From contig DUMC01000020.1 in the NCBI GenBank assembly GCA_012840075.1, positions 1-64,000 on the forward strand: a stretch of DNA of 64,000 nucleotides. Direction: 5' to 3'. Below are positions 57,698 to 64,000 of this stretch, in pieces. Positions within the stretch are counted from its first letter, which is position 1. Each line of letters begins with the position of its first letter. The translations under genes were made by a program, and so were the position numbers. The notes under the pieces were generated by a model. The model made no database searches, had not been told where the DNA came from, and saw only the letters and a program-made list of their open reading frames with translations. Source of the stretch: Clostridiaceae bacterium (GTDB lineage Bacteria; Bacillota; Clostridia; Acetivibrionales; DUMC01).

Positions 57698-59347
57698 ATG
57701 AAAGCTATAGTGATGGAAGTAAACGATAAAAATGCAATAATCATGAAAAGTAATGGGGAATTCGTCAAAATAAGAACAAATAAACAATTAAAGGTAGGGG
57801 ATGAAATAGACAGCAGCTTATTCGATAAGCGTATTGTATTTTCAAACGTTTTTAATATCTCAAAAGTAATGATTATGAGGATTACTTCTGTTGCTGCAGC
57901 TTTAGTCTTAATATTTGGGATGGCATATGGTGCATATAGTTATAATATGCCTTATTCCTACATTAGCATAGATATTAATCCTAGTATTGAGATAATTGCC
58001 AATAGATTCGATAGGATAATAGCCTTGGAAGGTATTGATGATGATGGTAAAGTAATTGCCGGTTTAAGCACTTATAAGCATGTACTGATTAACGAAGGAA
58101 TACAGAATATTATTAATAGTGCAGTCCAAGAAGGGTATATTAATAAGGAAAAAAATAACACGGTGTTTATGACTTTGTCATCAAAGAATCAAAATAAAAT
58201 AGACCAACTTGATAAAATTCTTGAAACAGCTGTTTCAGAACAAATACAATCATCAGGAGTCAATGCTGAACTTTATATAGAAAAAGTTTCTGTCGAAAAG
58301 CATATGGAAGCTGAGAAATTAGGTGTCTCTCCAGGTAAGCTGGTACTAATTGAAAAGCTTAAAGAAAAAGAACCGGAAACTGAAATCCAAAACTACGCTG
58401 AAGCAACTGTACAAGAAATAATGCATAATATGGAGAATAGCACAAAGGAAGAGATTCTCAAGAATAGAATGAAAAAAGGCGCTGATTCTTCTGAAGAGAA
58501 AAATACACAAGATAAAAATACGAAAGATAAAAATAATCATAATAGTATGAAGGACAGTAAGAGCGAAGCTAAAAATAATAAAAATGAATCCAAAGGCAAC
58601 AAAAGAGGAGCTAACAATAAAGAAGATATTAAGAAAGAAGCTAATAATAAAAATAAAGCTAATAATAAAAATGAAATTGAAATCAAAATTAGGGAAGTTA
58701 ACACACATAAAAGCGAGTTCGACAACAATAAGAATAAAGTTGTGAACGATAAAATTATAAATATGTTCAATAATATTACAGACAAGAATAAGGAAATAAA
58801 AGAAATTAACAGCACTGATAAAAATGCAGTTGATGAAAAGAGTAAGAGCAAGAAGGATAAAATAGAAAAAAGTAATAATGATAGCAAAAAAGACATTAAC
58901 GAATATAAAAACAAAGAATATAATAACAAAAAAGATGATAAAGATTCAAAAGAAAACAAAAATAATAAAAATAATAAAGTGAAGGAAAAAAGCAAGGAGG
59001 AGAATGATAAACTCTCTGGCAGCAAGTCTTATATAAACTCAGAAAAGAATACACCCAATAATGTTGTTAGCATTAATAAAGCTAATAATGCCAATAAGGA
59101 CGAGAGCAAGTTAAAAAGTAGTGCTAATGCTAATAAAGAAAAGAACAATATAAAAAAAGAACAGAATAAGACTAAAAGCCAGGATGAAGCCAGTAATAAT
59201 AATAAAACGAAAAATCGGGAGGAAACTAAAGAAACTAAACAGAATGATAAGGTTAAACAAAAGAATGATGCTAAAAAGCAGAGTAACACTATAAACAGGA
59301 GCAAATCAATAACTAATTTTAGCAGACAGATTAATTTTAAGTTTTAA
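57698..59347 (+). CDS. rsgI: Anti-sigma factor RsgI with a low-complexity C-terminal tail
   Basis: The 549-residue protein has the RsgI anti-sigma domain at about residues 1-55 (AIVMEVNDKNAIIMKSNGEF), one membrane helix at about 65-85 (SVAAALVLIFGMAYGAYSY) and the conserved outer segment starting YSYISIDINPSIEIIANRFD. From about residue 240 to the end there are some 300 residues of Lys/Asn/Glu/Ser-rich low complexity with no recognised carbohydrate-binding, PA14 or glycosidase domain such as RsgI proteins of cellulosome-forming species carry. It should hold SigI at the membrane and release it on a signal, probably by proteolysis. It lies 173 bases after sigI. The antisense ORFs over its tail are shadows. 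Confidence 0.9.
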   Translation: MKAIVMEVNDKNAIIMKSNGEFVKIRTNKQLKVGDEIDSSLFDKRIVFSNVFNISKVMIMRITSVAAALVLIFGMAYGAYSYNMPYSYISIDINPSIEIIANRFDRIIALEGIDDDGKVIAGLSTYKHVLINEGIQNIINSAVQEGYINKEKNNTVFMTLSSKNQNKIDQLDKILETAVSEQIQSSGVNAELYIEKVSVEKHMEAEKLGVSPGKLVLIEKLKEKEPETEIQNYAEATVQEIMHNMENSTKEEILKNRMKKGADSSEEKNTQDKNTKDKNNHNSMKDSKSEAKNNKNESKGNKRGANNKEDIKKEANNKNKANNKNEIEIKIREVNTHKSEFDNNKNKVVNDKIINMFNNITDKNKEIKEINSTDKNAVDEKSKSKKDKIEKSNNDSKKDINEYKNKEYNNKKDDKDSKENKNNKNNKVKEKSKEENDKLSGSKSYINSEKNTPNNVVSINKANNANKDESKLKSSANANKEKNNIKKEQNKTKSQDEASNNNKTKNREETKETKQNDKVKQKNDAKKQSNTINRSKSITNFSRQINFKF

Positions 59348-59367
59348 GTAATAAAAATTTGAATCAG

Positions 59368-59450
59368 AAGGTATAGGTTTTCAATATTTATAATTGCAAT
59401 TAATATTGAATAATTGATATTTTAATGTTGAATCCCTATACCTTTTGGCC
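59368..59450 (+). terminator. Branched terminator after rsgI
   Basis: AAGGTATAGG and CCTATACCTT (10 of 10) enclose about 57 bases that themselves contain the hairpin CAATATT/AATATTG; TTTT follows the outer stem. It is convergent with the next gene and may serve both strands. Confidence 0.65.
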
Positions 59451-59554
59451 AATGAACCAATTGTTTAGTATCTGGTAAAAGTCTGGTAAATATCTGGCAA
59501 AACTCCGGTAAAAAAAGCTAAAACTCTTATAAAATATAAAAACTCAGGTTGCAG

Positions 59555-60328
59555 TTAAATTTCCATGGTCGTGCCGTCTTCGGCTATGAAAACCCTGTCT
59601 CCTAAAATCTTTTTAGCGTTTGACAACTCATATGCTGCATCTTTCAAAATATGTCTGCCGTTATGAATGAATCCCAATGTTTTGACATTTTTGTTATTAT
59701 TCTTAATATAATTGCAGACATCCTCCGGTTTAAAATGCCCTGTTTCCATCAGCAAGAGGTCGCAATCATCGATAAGAGGGTCAATATCATCAATTGCTCC
59801 CAAATCTCCGGAAAAAACAATGCTTCGTCCTTCTGCCTCTATACGAAATGAAAAGGACATCCACTGCCCATCATCAGGCACTCCAAGATGGGTGTTATGT
59901 AAGGCCTTTACGCATAAACCGTTTTCATTATAGATTATGCCGTCAGATATACCTTTTCTGTTTATAGAAAAGGTGGTCTTAAATCCACCTTCGGTTTGGC
60001 TGAGGAGTTGCATAATTCCATTCCAGGTCTTCTCGTTTGCCAAGAACACATCAATGTTCTTACCGGCCATTTTGCCGGTTAATGTGTCAAGTTTGCGTAT
60101 ATTCCAAAGAAGGTTTCCCAGACCGCCTACATGATCCATATGAGAATGACTGATAAAAATACTGCGAACAGACATTAAGTCAAGCCCCATGAGATGTGCG
60201 GTATAAGAACATCCTTCTCCTGCATCAAACCAATATAGTTGACCATCATTTTCAACAGCAAAGGAAACATGTTTCCTACCAGGCATAGGTTCTGTACCGG
60301 CACAGGTACCAAAAAAATGTATCTTCAT
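59555..60328 (-). CDS. Metallo-beta-lactamase-fold hydrolase, RNase Z-like
   Basis: The 257-residue protein is an MBL-fold hydrolase. Its start, MKIHFFGTCAGTEPMPGRK, resembles the RNase Z/ElaC branch, and the metal motif is IFISHSHMDHVGGLGNL. Further ligands are in the Asp of VFSGDLGAIDD and the His of GFIHNGRHI. It is shorter than RNase Z and lacks its exosite arm, so tRNA processing is unlikely; a small-molecule phosphodiester or lactone substrate is more plausible. The second ATG (60328), 10 bases after AGGAG, is chosen; the first gives two extra residues. It diverges from another MBL-fold gene. Confidence 0.85.
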   Translation of the reverse strand: MKIHFFGTCAGTEPMPGRKHVSFAVENDGQLYWFDAGEGCSYTAHLMGLDLMSVRSIFISHSHMDHVGGLGNLLWNIRKLDTLTGKMAGKNIDVFLANEKTWNGIMQLLSQTEGGFKTTFSINRKGISDGIIYNENGLCVKALHNTHLGVPDDGQWMSFSFRIEAEGRSIVFSGDLGAIDDIDPLIDDCDLLLMETGHFKPEDVCNYIKNNNKNVKTLGFIHNGRHILKDAAYELSNAKKILGDRVFIAEDGTTMEI

Positions 60329-60491
60329 TATCATTTCACTCCTATTCTTTTCTTATCCTGGATTGTCATTGAAAGAATTATGGTTTTATTTACATTCATT
60401 TATCTATTATAACAATAACTTGTTATATGCTGTATATATAAAATACAACTTTTACTTAATAAAGTCTATAGTATAAAAACTCAAATTTTGA

Positions 60492-60497
60492 TATAAT
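60492..60497 (+). promoter_or_regulatory. Candidate -10 of the rightward MBL gene
   Basis: TATAAT preceded by TGA gives a TGn extended -10 about 30 bases before the ATG; no matching -35 is seen. Confidence 0.4.
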
Positions 60498-60528
60498 ATA
60501 GCCATCCATTAAAAGGAGGCTTGTTTTC

Positions 60529-61386
60529 ATGCGTGAAGAATGGAAATCGGCAACTATTGATAATTATCGAAAGTCATATAATCGCCAATGGATTAAGATG
60601 TTTGAACAAATTCATTCAAGTAAGTATGATCATCATATGTGGTTACTTGGCCCATCCAGCTATGTATTCTCGACTAATGGAAAGCGCTGGGGTATGGACA
60701 TTCAGTTTAGAATGCCATGGATTGCCGAGATCGTTGGTGATCGGCTGATAGATGACCTGTCAAAGCTTGATTTTATTATACTTACTCACGAACACAGCGA
60801 TCATTTGGATTATAGACTATTATCCATGTTGCGAGATGCACCTATAAGGTGGCTGATTCCTGCTTTCTTTAACCGTGAAAAACTTCTGGCAACAGGATTG
60901 TCCCTTCATCGCATTACTTGGGTAGAACCTGGTAAGGTATATGATGTGGACAAATTGTCTATAACAACATTTAACAGCCTTCACTTCCGTCCAAACGGCC
61001 AAGGTGTGCCGGAAATTGGATATATGGTAGATACGGGACATCTACATCTTTTGTTTCCTGTGGATGTGCGAGAATACAATGCATCGAAAATGCCAAGATT
61101 TGATCAAGTTGATTGCTTGTTTACTCATGTCTGGCTTGGAGGAGGTAATGCGCTTAACTTACCATGCGAGCCATTCTTGACTGATCTCTGTGATTTCTGT
61201 ATAGCACTGAACCCAAAACGTGTGTATCTCACCCATCTATACGAAATTGGACGTCCTATTGAAGAAATGTGGACATATACTCATGCAGGACTTGTGACTG
61301 ACGGCTTACTTGCACGTAATCCGGACCTTGACATTGTTGTGCCGAGAATCGGAAATACGTACTCTCTATTTCCACAAGACACATAA
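60529..61386 (+). CDS. Metallo-beta-lactamase-fold hydrolase
   Basis: The 285-residue protein has the MBL metal motif in FIILTHEHSDHLDYRLL near residue 85, a further ligand region LLFPVDVREYNASK, and a His-containing loop (LFTHVWLGGGNAL). The first 60 residues carry an unusual Trp/Tyr-rich start (YDHHMWLLGPSSYVFSTNGK). It resembles the UlaG-like metal-dependent hydrolase branch, whose members open sugar lactones, but the match is not specific. It converges on the AraC-type regulator gene. AAAAGGAGG is a strong ribosome site. Confidence 0.85.
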   Translation: MREEWKSATIDNYRKSYNRQWIKMFEQIHSSKYDHHMWLLGPSSYVFSTNGKRWGMDIQFRMPWIAEIVGDRLIDDLSKLDFIILTHEHSDHLDYRLLSMLRDAPIRWLIPAFFNREKLLATGLSLHRITWVEPGKVYDVDKLSITTFNSLHFRPNGQGVPEIGYMVDTGHLHLLFPVDVREYNASKMPRFDQVDCLFTHVWLGGGNALNLPCEPFLTDLCDFCIALNPKRVYLTHLYEIGRPIEEMWTYTHAGLVTDGLLARNPDLDIVVPRIGNTYSLFPQDT

Positions 61387-61395
61387 CTGTTTTTG

Positions 61396-63624
61396 TCATG
61401 GATAATTATTAATATTGAAGTTGTTAGCTGTTACTTTAGTGCTGGGAGACATATTGAAATTTCGCTTAAATGCTTTATAGAAAGCGTTATATGAGGAGTA
61501 TCCACACATTTTTGCAACTTCACGTAAAGGCACTTTCTTTTCGGATATCAATTGCTTGGCATATTCCATACGCAGATGCTCCAGGTATTCAAAGAAACTC
61601 TTTCCGGTTATATTTTGCACGTATTTTTGCAGTGCATGTTCAGTTATGGAAAATCGTTCAATTACAAGCTTTGCATACATATCAGGATTTGTAAAATTAT
61701 CTTTTATAAATTGTATAACCTCCTTTCCAAGCCGTTCACTAGTCAATTGCTGCTGCTCTGTAATATACTTGCATAATTTGTCAATACAAATAAGCAGTTT
61801 TTCGAATAGTTCATGTACATTAACCTGGGTGTTGTATGCTACTTGTGAGATTTCTGCTCCACCATTGTATTTAAACTCATTACATACAAATAAAATACCA
61901 TATTGGTAAGTGTAATAGATACATCTAATGTATTCTTCAGCAAATCCCGGTGTTTGCTCAATAAAGGCCAGTGTTTTGTTTATCATGTTTTTCGCGCTTT
62001 GAGCTTGAGCACAACGTAAAAGTTCACAGAAGAGATTGAGATCTATGCTATCCATTATCTCATAATATAAATTGCGGCTTTGTTCTAAATCGTCAGCAAC
62101 AAGCAATTGATTAGGTTTAGCTTCGCACATGGTTCTAAGTAGATTTAGGGATTGTCTATGTGCACTTGCAAGATTCTCGATTTCTGAAAAACATGAACTT
62201 ACCGCTGCATTGCAGGTAAATTGCGTCATGGTTTGAAGTTTTCTCTGCAAATCGGAAAGTTGTGTTTTAATTTGAGTGATATTCCTTTCATCATTACAAG
62301 GCCAAATCAATACAATCAAGTTATCCATAATATGCTGAATTCCACCTTTAGGCAAAAATTCATCTACAACGGATTGCCATAAAATTTGATGTTTTGAGAG
62401 TTCTGACAGGCTTAACTGGGATTTAATATCCAAACGCAATGTGATAACACGATACTGTAAAGGAAACTCCGGGAAATATTCTTTTGCACTATGATATGTT
62501 CGATCGCTGTATATCTGGCCATTAAGCAGGCAACCTATCATATATGAACGTAAAAGAGCACTTTGATGTTCCAACTTTGCTTTATAAGTTTTAAAGGCAA
62601 AATCGGTTTGCTGAAGAAAGTGTTGTATATAATCATAATCGGTTTTAAATTGATTGGGAGATTGATCGTTTATACTGTGGATAACACTTAAACCGGTAGT
62701 TAATCTTACCAGTGTATTTAAGGGTTTAAAACTTCTCCATGAATACATTAAAGAAAGAATAATTCCTACAAATATATAGGATAATGAGAATATCAAGATA
62801 AGTATACGTAATGGGCTTAACCCTTGTGAAAAGAGTGTTTTATCGATACCAACAATAGCAGTTAGCCCATAGTCTTTACTCGTGTAACTTATTGTAGTAT
62901 ATTCATGTGCCGGATCACCTCCTATATTAAGCAAAACATTGCCATTGCTGTCAGTAAGGCACAATGTGAAAGAAGTCATAATATCCGGAGGTATAAGCAT
63001 TTGTGTTATATAGTCTTTATTCAGTGTTGCATAGAGGATGTAATCATTTCTGTTTGTATTAATAAGAAGACGTTGTACAAAAGTGATTGCCTCATACGAC
63101 TTATTATTTTGGATAATTGAATTAGATCCTTTATAAGTATAATTCCCAGAAAAATCTGTGATATAGGAGAACCAATCATTATAAGAGTTATAACCATCGT
63201 AGATTAAAAACTTTCCATATAACTGATCAGGGAAAGTATAGCAATTTCCTGAGCTTGTAAGAATAATTCCATTTCGTAAAATTACTCCGGCGTTGATTTG
63301 GCTTCCCATATATAAAAACATATCGGAAACAAGCTTACTTGCTTTGCTAAGCATGTAAATTTTGTGACTGGAAAGAGGAAGCTCTGAATTACCAAGTATT
63401 GTGAAAGAAGAATCGCTAAACAAAGCAAAACCTGTGGCAGAAATATTTTTTAACTCATTTTCAAGAGAGAGCATACCTTTCTGAAGCATTTCTTCATTTA
63501 ATCTCAATGAATTCCGGGTATACAGCGATAATGATAAACCGTAAAATGGTATGATAAGAAGAGCTAAACATGCAAAAAAAGATATATATACCAAAAATAA
63601 ACGTCTTAATGCTCGATTCCCCAT
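61396..63624 (-). CDS. Membrane sensor transcription factor with AraC-type DNA-binding domain
   Basis: The 742-residue regulator has a membrane helix at the start (LFLVYISFFACLALLIIPFYG), an outer sensor region of about 250 residues, a second helix near 290 (ILILIFSLSYIFVGIILSLMY), a cytoplasmic middle region and an AraC HTH at the C terminus (FSITEHALQKYVQNITGKSF and VPLREVAKMCGYSSYNAFYK). Such one-component membrane regulators are typically next to sugar ABC transporters of the LplB/YtcP type and activate them on sensing sugar outside. The next gene rightward, divergent, begins at 63979. The ATG at 63624, after GGGAGC, is preferred; the 25 extra residues in the ORF track lack a ribosome site. 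The fragment at 19381 is a truncated relative. Confidence 0.9.
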   Translation of the reverse strand: MGNRALRRLFLVYISFFACLALLIIPFYGLSLSLYTRNSLRLNEEMLQKGMLSLENELKNISATGFALFSDSSFTILGNSELPLSSHKIYMLSKASKLVSDMFLYMGSQINAGVILRNGIILTSSGNCYTFPDQLYGKFLIYDGYNSYNDWFSYITDFSGNYTYKGSNSIIQNNKSYEAITFVQRLLINTNRNDYILYATLNKDYITQMLIPPDIMTSFTLCLTDSNGNVLLNIGGDPAHEYTTISYTSKDYGLTAIVGIDKTLFSQGLSPLRILILIFSLSYIFVGIILSLMYSWRSFKPLNTLVRLTTGLSVIHSINDQSPNQFKTDYDYIQHFLQQTDFAFKTYKAKLEHQSALLRSYMIGCLLNGQIYSDRTYHSAKEYFPEFPLQYRVITLRLDIKSQLSLSELSKHQILWQSVVDEFLPKGGIQHIMDNLIVLIWPCNDERNITQIKTQLSDLQRKLQTMTQFTCNAAVSSCFSEIENLASAHRQSLNLLRTMCEAKPNQLLVADDLEQSRNLYYEIMDSIDLNLFCELLRCAQAQSAKNMINKTLAFIEQTPGFAEEYIRCIYYTYQYGILFVCNEFKYNGGAEISQVAYNTQVNVHELFEKLLICIDKLCKYITEQQQLTSERLGKEVIQFIKDNFTNPDMYAKLVIERFSITEHALQKYVQNITGKSFFEYLEHLRMEYAKQLISEKKVPLREVAKMCGYSSYNAFYKAFKRNFNMSPSTKVTANNFNINNYP

Positions 63625-63816
63625 TATAACCAGCTCCCGGATAATAAAATGACTGATATAATGAAACAGTGAATATTCATCTGGAATTTGAAAATTCATA
63701 TTACATGTTCTATTGCACTGCTACATAATAACTAATCTGCATAACAAATGATACAAAACGACAGAGCATTTGTCAAGCTTATGAGTAATATTCAATGTGA
63801 AGCTGAAAATTCAAAC

Positions 63817-63846
63817 ATCACTTTAGTGATATTATTAGTGATATTA
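63817..63846. promoter_or_regulatory. Palindrome overlapping two tandem 12-base repeats
   Basis: ATCACTTTAGTGAT (63817-63830) is a perfect dyad. TTAGTGATATTA occurs at 63823-63834 and again at 63835-63846. Repeated half-sites upstream of a promoter are typical of AraC-family activator binding. Confidence 0.55.
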
Positions 63847-63868
63847 AATGTTTTTTGTTTTTTTCAAA

Positions 63869-63897
63869 TTGCTAACAGAAACTAAATATTCTATTAT
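63869..63897 (+). promoter_or_regulatory. Sigma-A promoter of the gene at the right edge
   Basis: TTGCTA and TATTAT with a 17-base spacer; start predicted near 63904. Confidence 0.6.
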
Positions 63898-63901
63898 AAA
63901 G

Positions 63902-63917
63902 TTACCTCATGAGGTAA
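63902..63917. promoter_or_regulatory. Perfect 16-base palindrome at the transcription start
   Basis: TTACCTCATGAGGTAA is fully symmetric and covers the predicted start of the rightward transcript, a position suited to a repressor. Confidence 0.6.
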
Positions 63918-63978
63918 GGATGTAAAGAAAAAGTATAAAACTAAATACATACGGATTTAATTAATAGGAGGAAGGAAT

Positions 63979-64000
63979 ATGGCAAGAAATAAAAAACTAA
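63979..64000 (+). CDS. Start of a gene cut by the window end
   Basis: An AGGAGGAAGGAAT ribosome site precedes an ATG at 63979; seven codons (MARNKKL) are visible. Context next to a membrane AraC-type regulator suggests a sugar ABC component, but the visible part is too short to tell. Confidence 0.6.

Larger units (their letters stand above)
63625..63978. other. Divergent regulatory region at the right edge
   Basis: Between the AraC-type regulator and the partial gene lie a tandem 12-base repeat with overlapping palindrome (63817-63846), a sigma-A promoter (63869-63897) and a 16-base palindrome at its start point (63902-63917), listed separately. Confidence 0.6.

Noticed and set aside
58346-59304. 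Long Leu/Ser-rich antisense ORFs over the rsgI tail
   Set aside because: They are mirror images of the Lys/Asn-rich codons (AAA/AAT read as TTT/ATT) and lack ribosome sites; typical shadow frames.

Overview
The window is low-GC DNA with strong AGGAGG-type ribosome binding sites, frequent GTG and TTG starts, Gram-positive sporulation and cell-wall genes, a T-box leader and a SigI/RsgI pair. Together these point to an anaerobic, spore-forming, saccharolytic member of the Clostridia. SigI/RsgI and the carbohydrate genes suggest the Acetivibrio/Ruminiclostridium side of the class; that placement is inference. No rRNA, tRNA, CRISPR array, prophage or intact insertion sequence was seen.

Layout. 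1-3.8 kb: leftward single genes (PII-like protein, GlcNAc 2-epimerase, Phd-Uma2 fusion, TSUP permease). 4.1-7.8 kb: a complete TAXI-type TRAP operon (binding protein, DUF1850, fused permease). 7.9-10.6 kb: sugar ABC cluster A, with a 5'-truncated binding protein and two intact permeases. 10.7-13.2 kb: a soluble CZB chemoreceptor, rubredoxin and the spore protein YyaC, all leftward. 13.5-18.9 kb: PAS-PP2C phosphatase, glnA, a glutamine-amidotransferase-like hydrolase, DUF951, an HtrA-like protease and a small unknown. 19.4-21.9 kb: decayed sugar ABC cluster B (regulator/permease deletion fusion, then a binding protein with one frameshift and one nonsense codon). 22.1-25.7 kb: Gfo/Idh oxidoreductase, a split chromate transporter pair and a UroD/MtaA-like protein. 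25.9-28.9 kb: a GH2 glycosidase divergent from an ArsR-type regulator, with matching palindromic operators in both promoters. 29.1-36.9 kb: an isoleucine-type T-box leader followed by ilvB-ilvN-ilvC-leuA-cimA, which gives citramalate-based isoleucine synthesis plus the first steps of valine and leucine synthesis.

37-46.3 kb: small unknown, SDR, nitroreductase, an OB-fold plus triple ParB-like protein, a uridine-kinase-like gene broken by an in-frame TGA, and a long single-chain purL. 46.5-52.8 kb: D-aminoacylase, RidA-like, polysaccharide deacetylase, L,D-transpeptidase, BNR/sialidase-like and zinc-ribbon proteins. 53-56.2 kb: LacI regulator and L-fucose isomerase-like enzyme. 56.8-59.3 kb: sigI-rsgI. 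59.5-63.6 kb: two metallo-beta-lactamase-fold hydrolases and a membrane AraC-type regulator, divergent from a gene cut off at the right edge.

The main themes are carbohydrate import and breakdown with local regulators (ArsR, LacI, membrane AraC, SigI/RsgI) and amino-acid/nitrogen metabolism. REP-like hairpins, short tandem duplications and Lys/Asn/Ser/Asp-rich insertions recur and suggest a slippage-prone genome. Two of three sugar ABC/regulator loci are partly decayed. The best candidates for something undescribed are the OB-fold/triple-ParB protein, the paired ArsR operators and the in-frame UGA gene.
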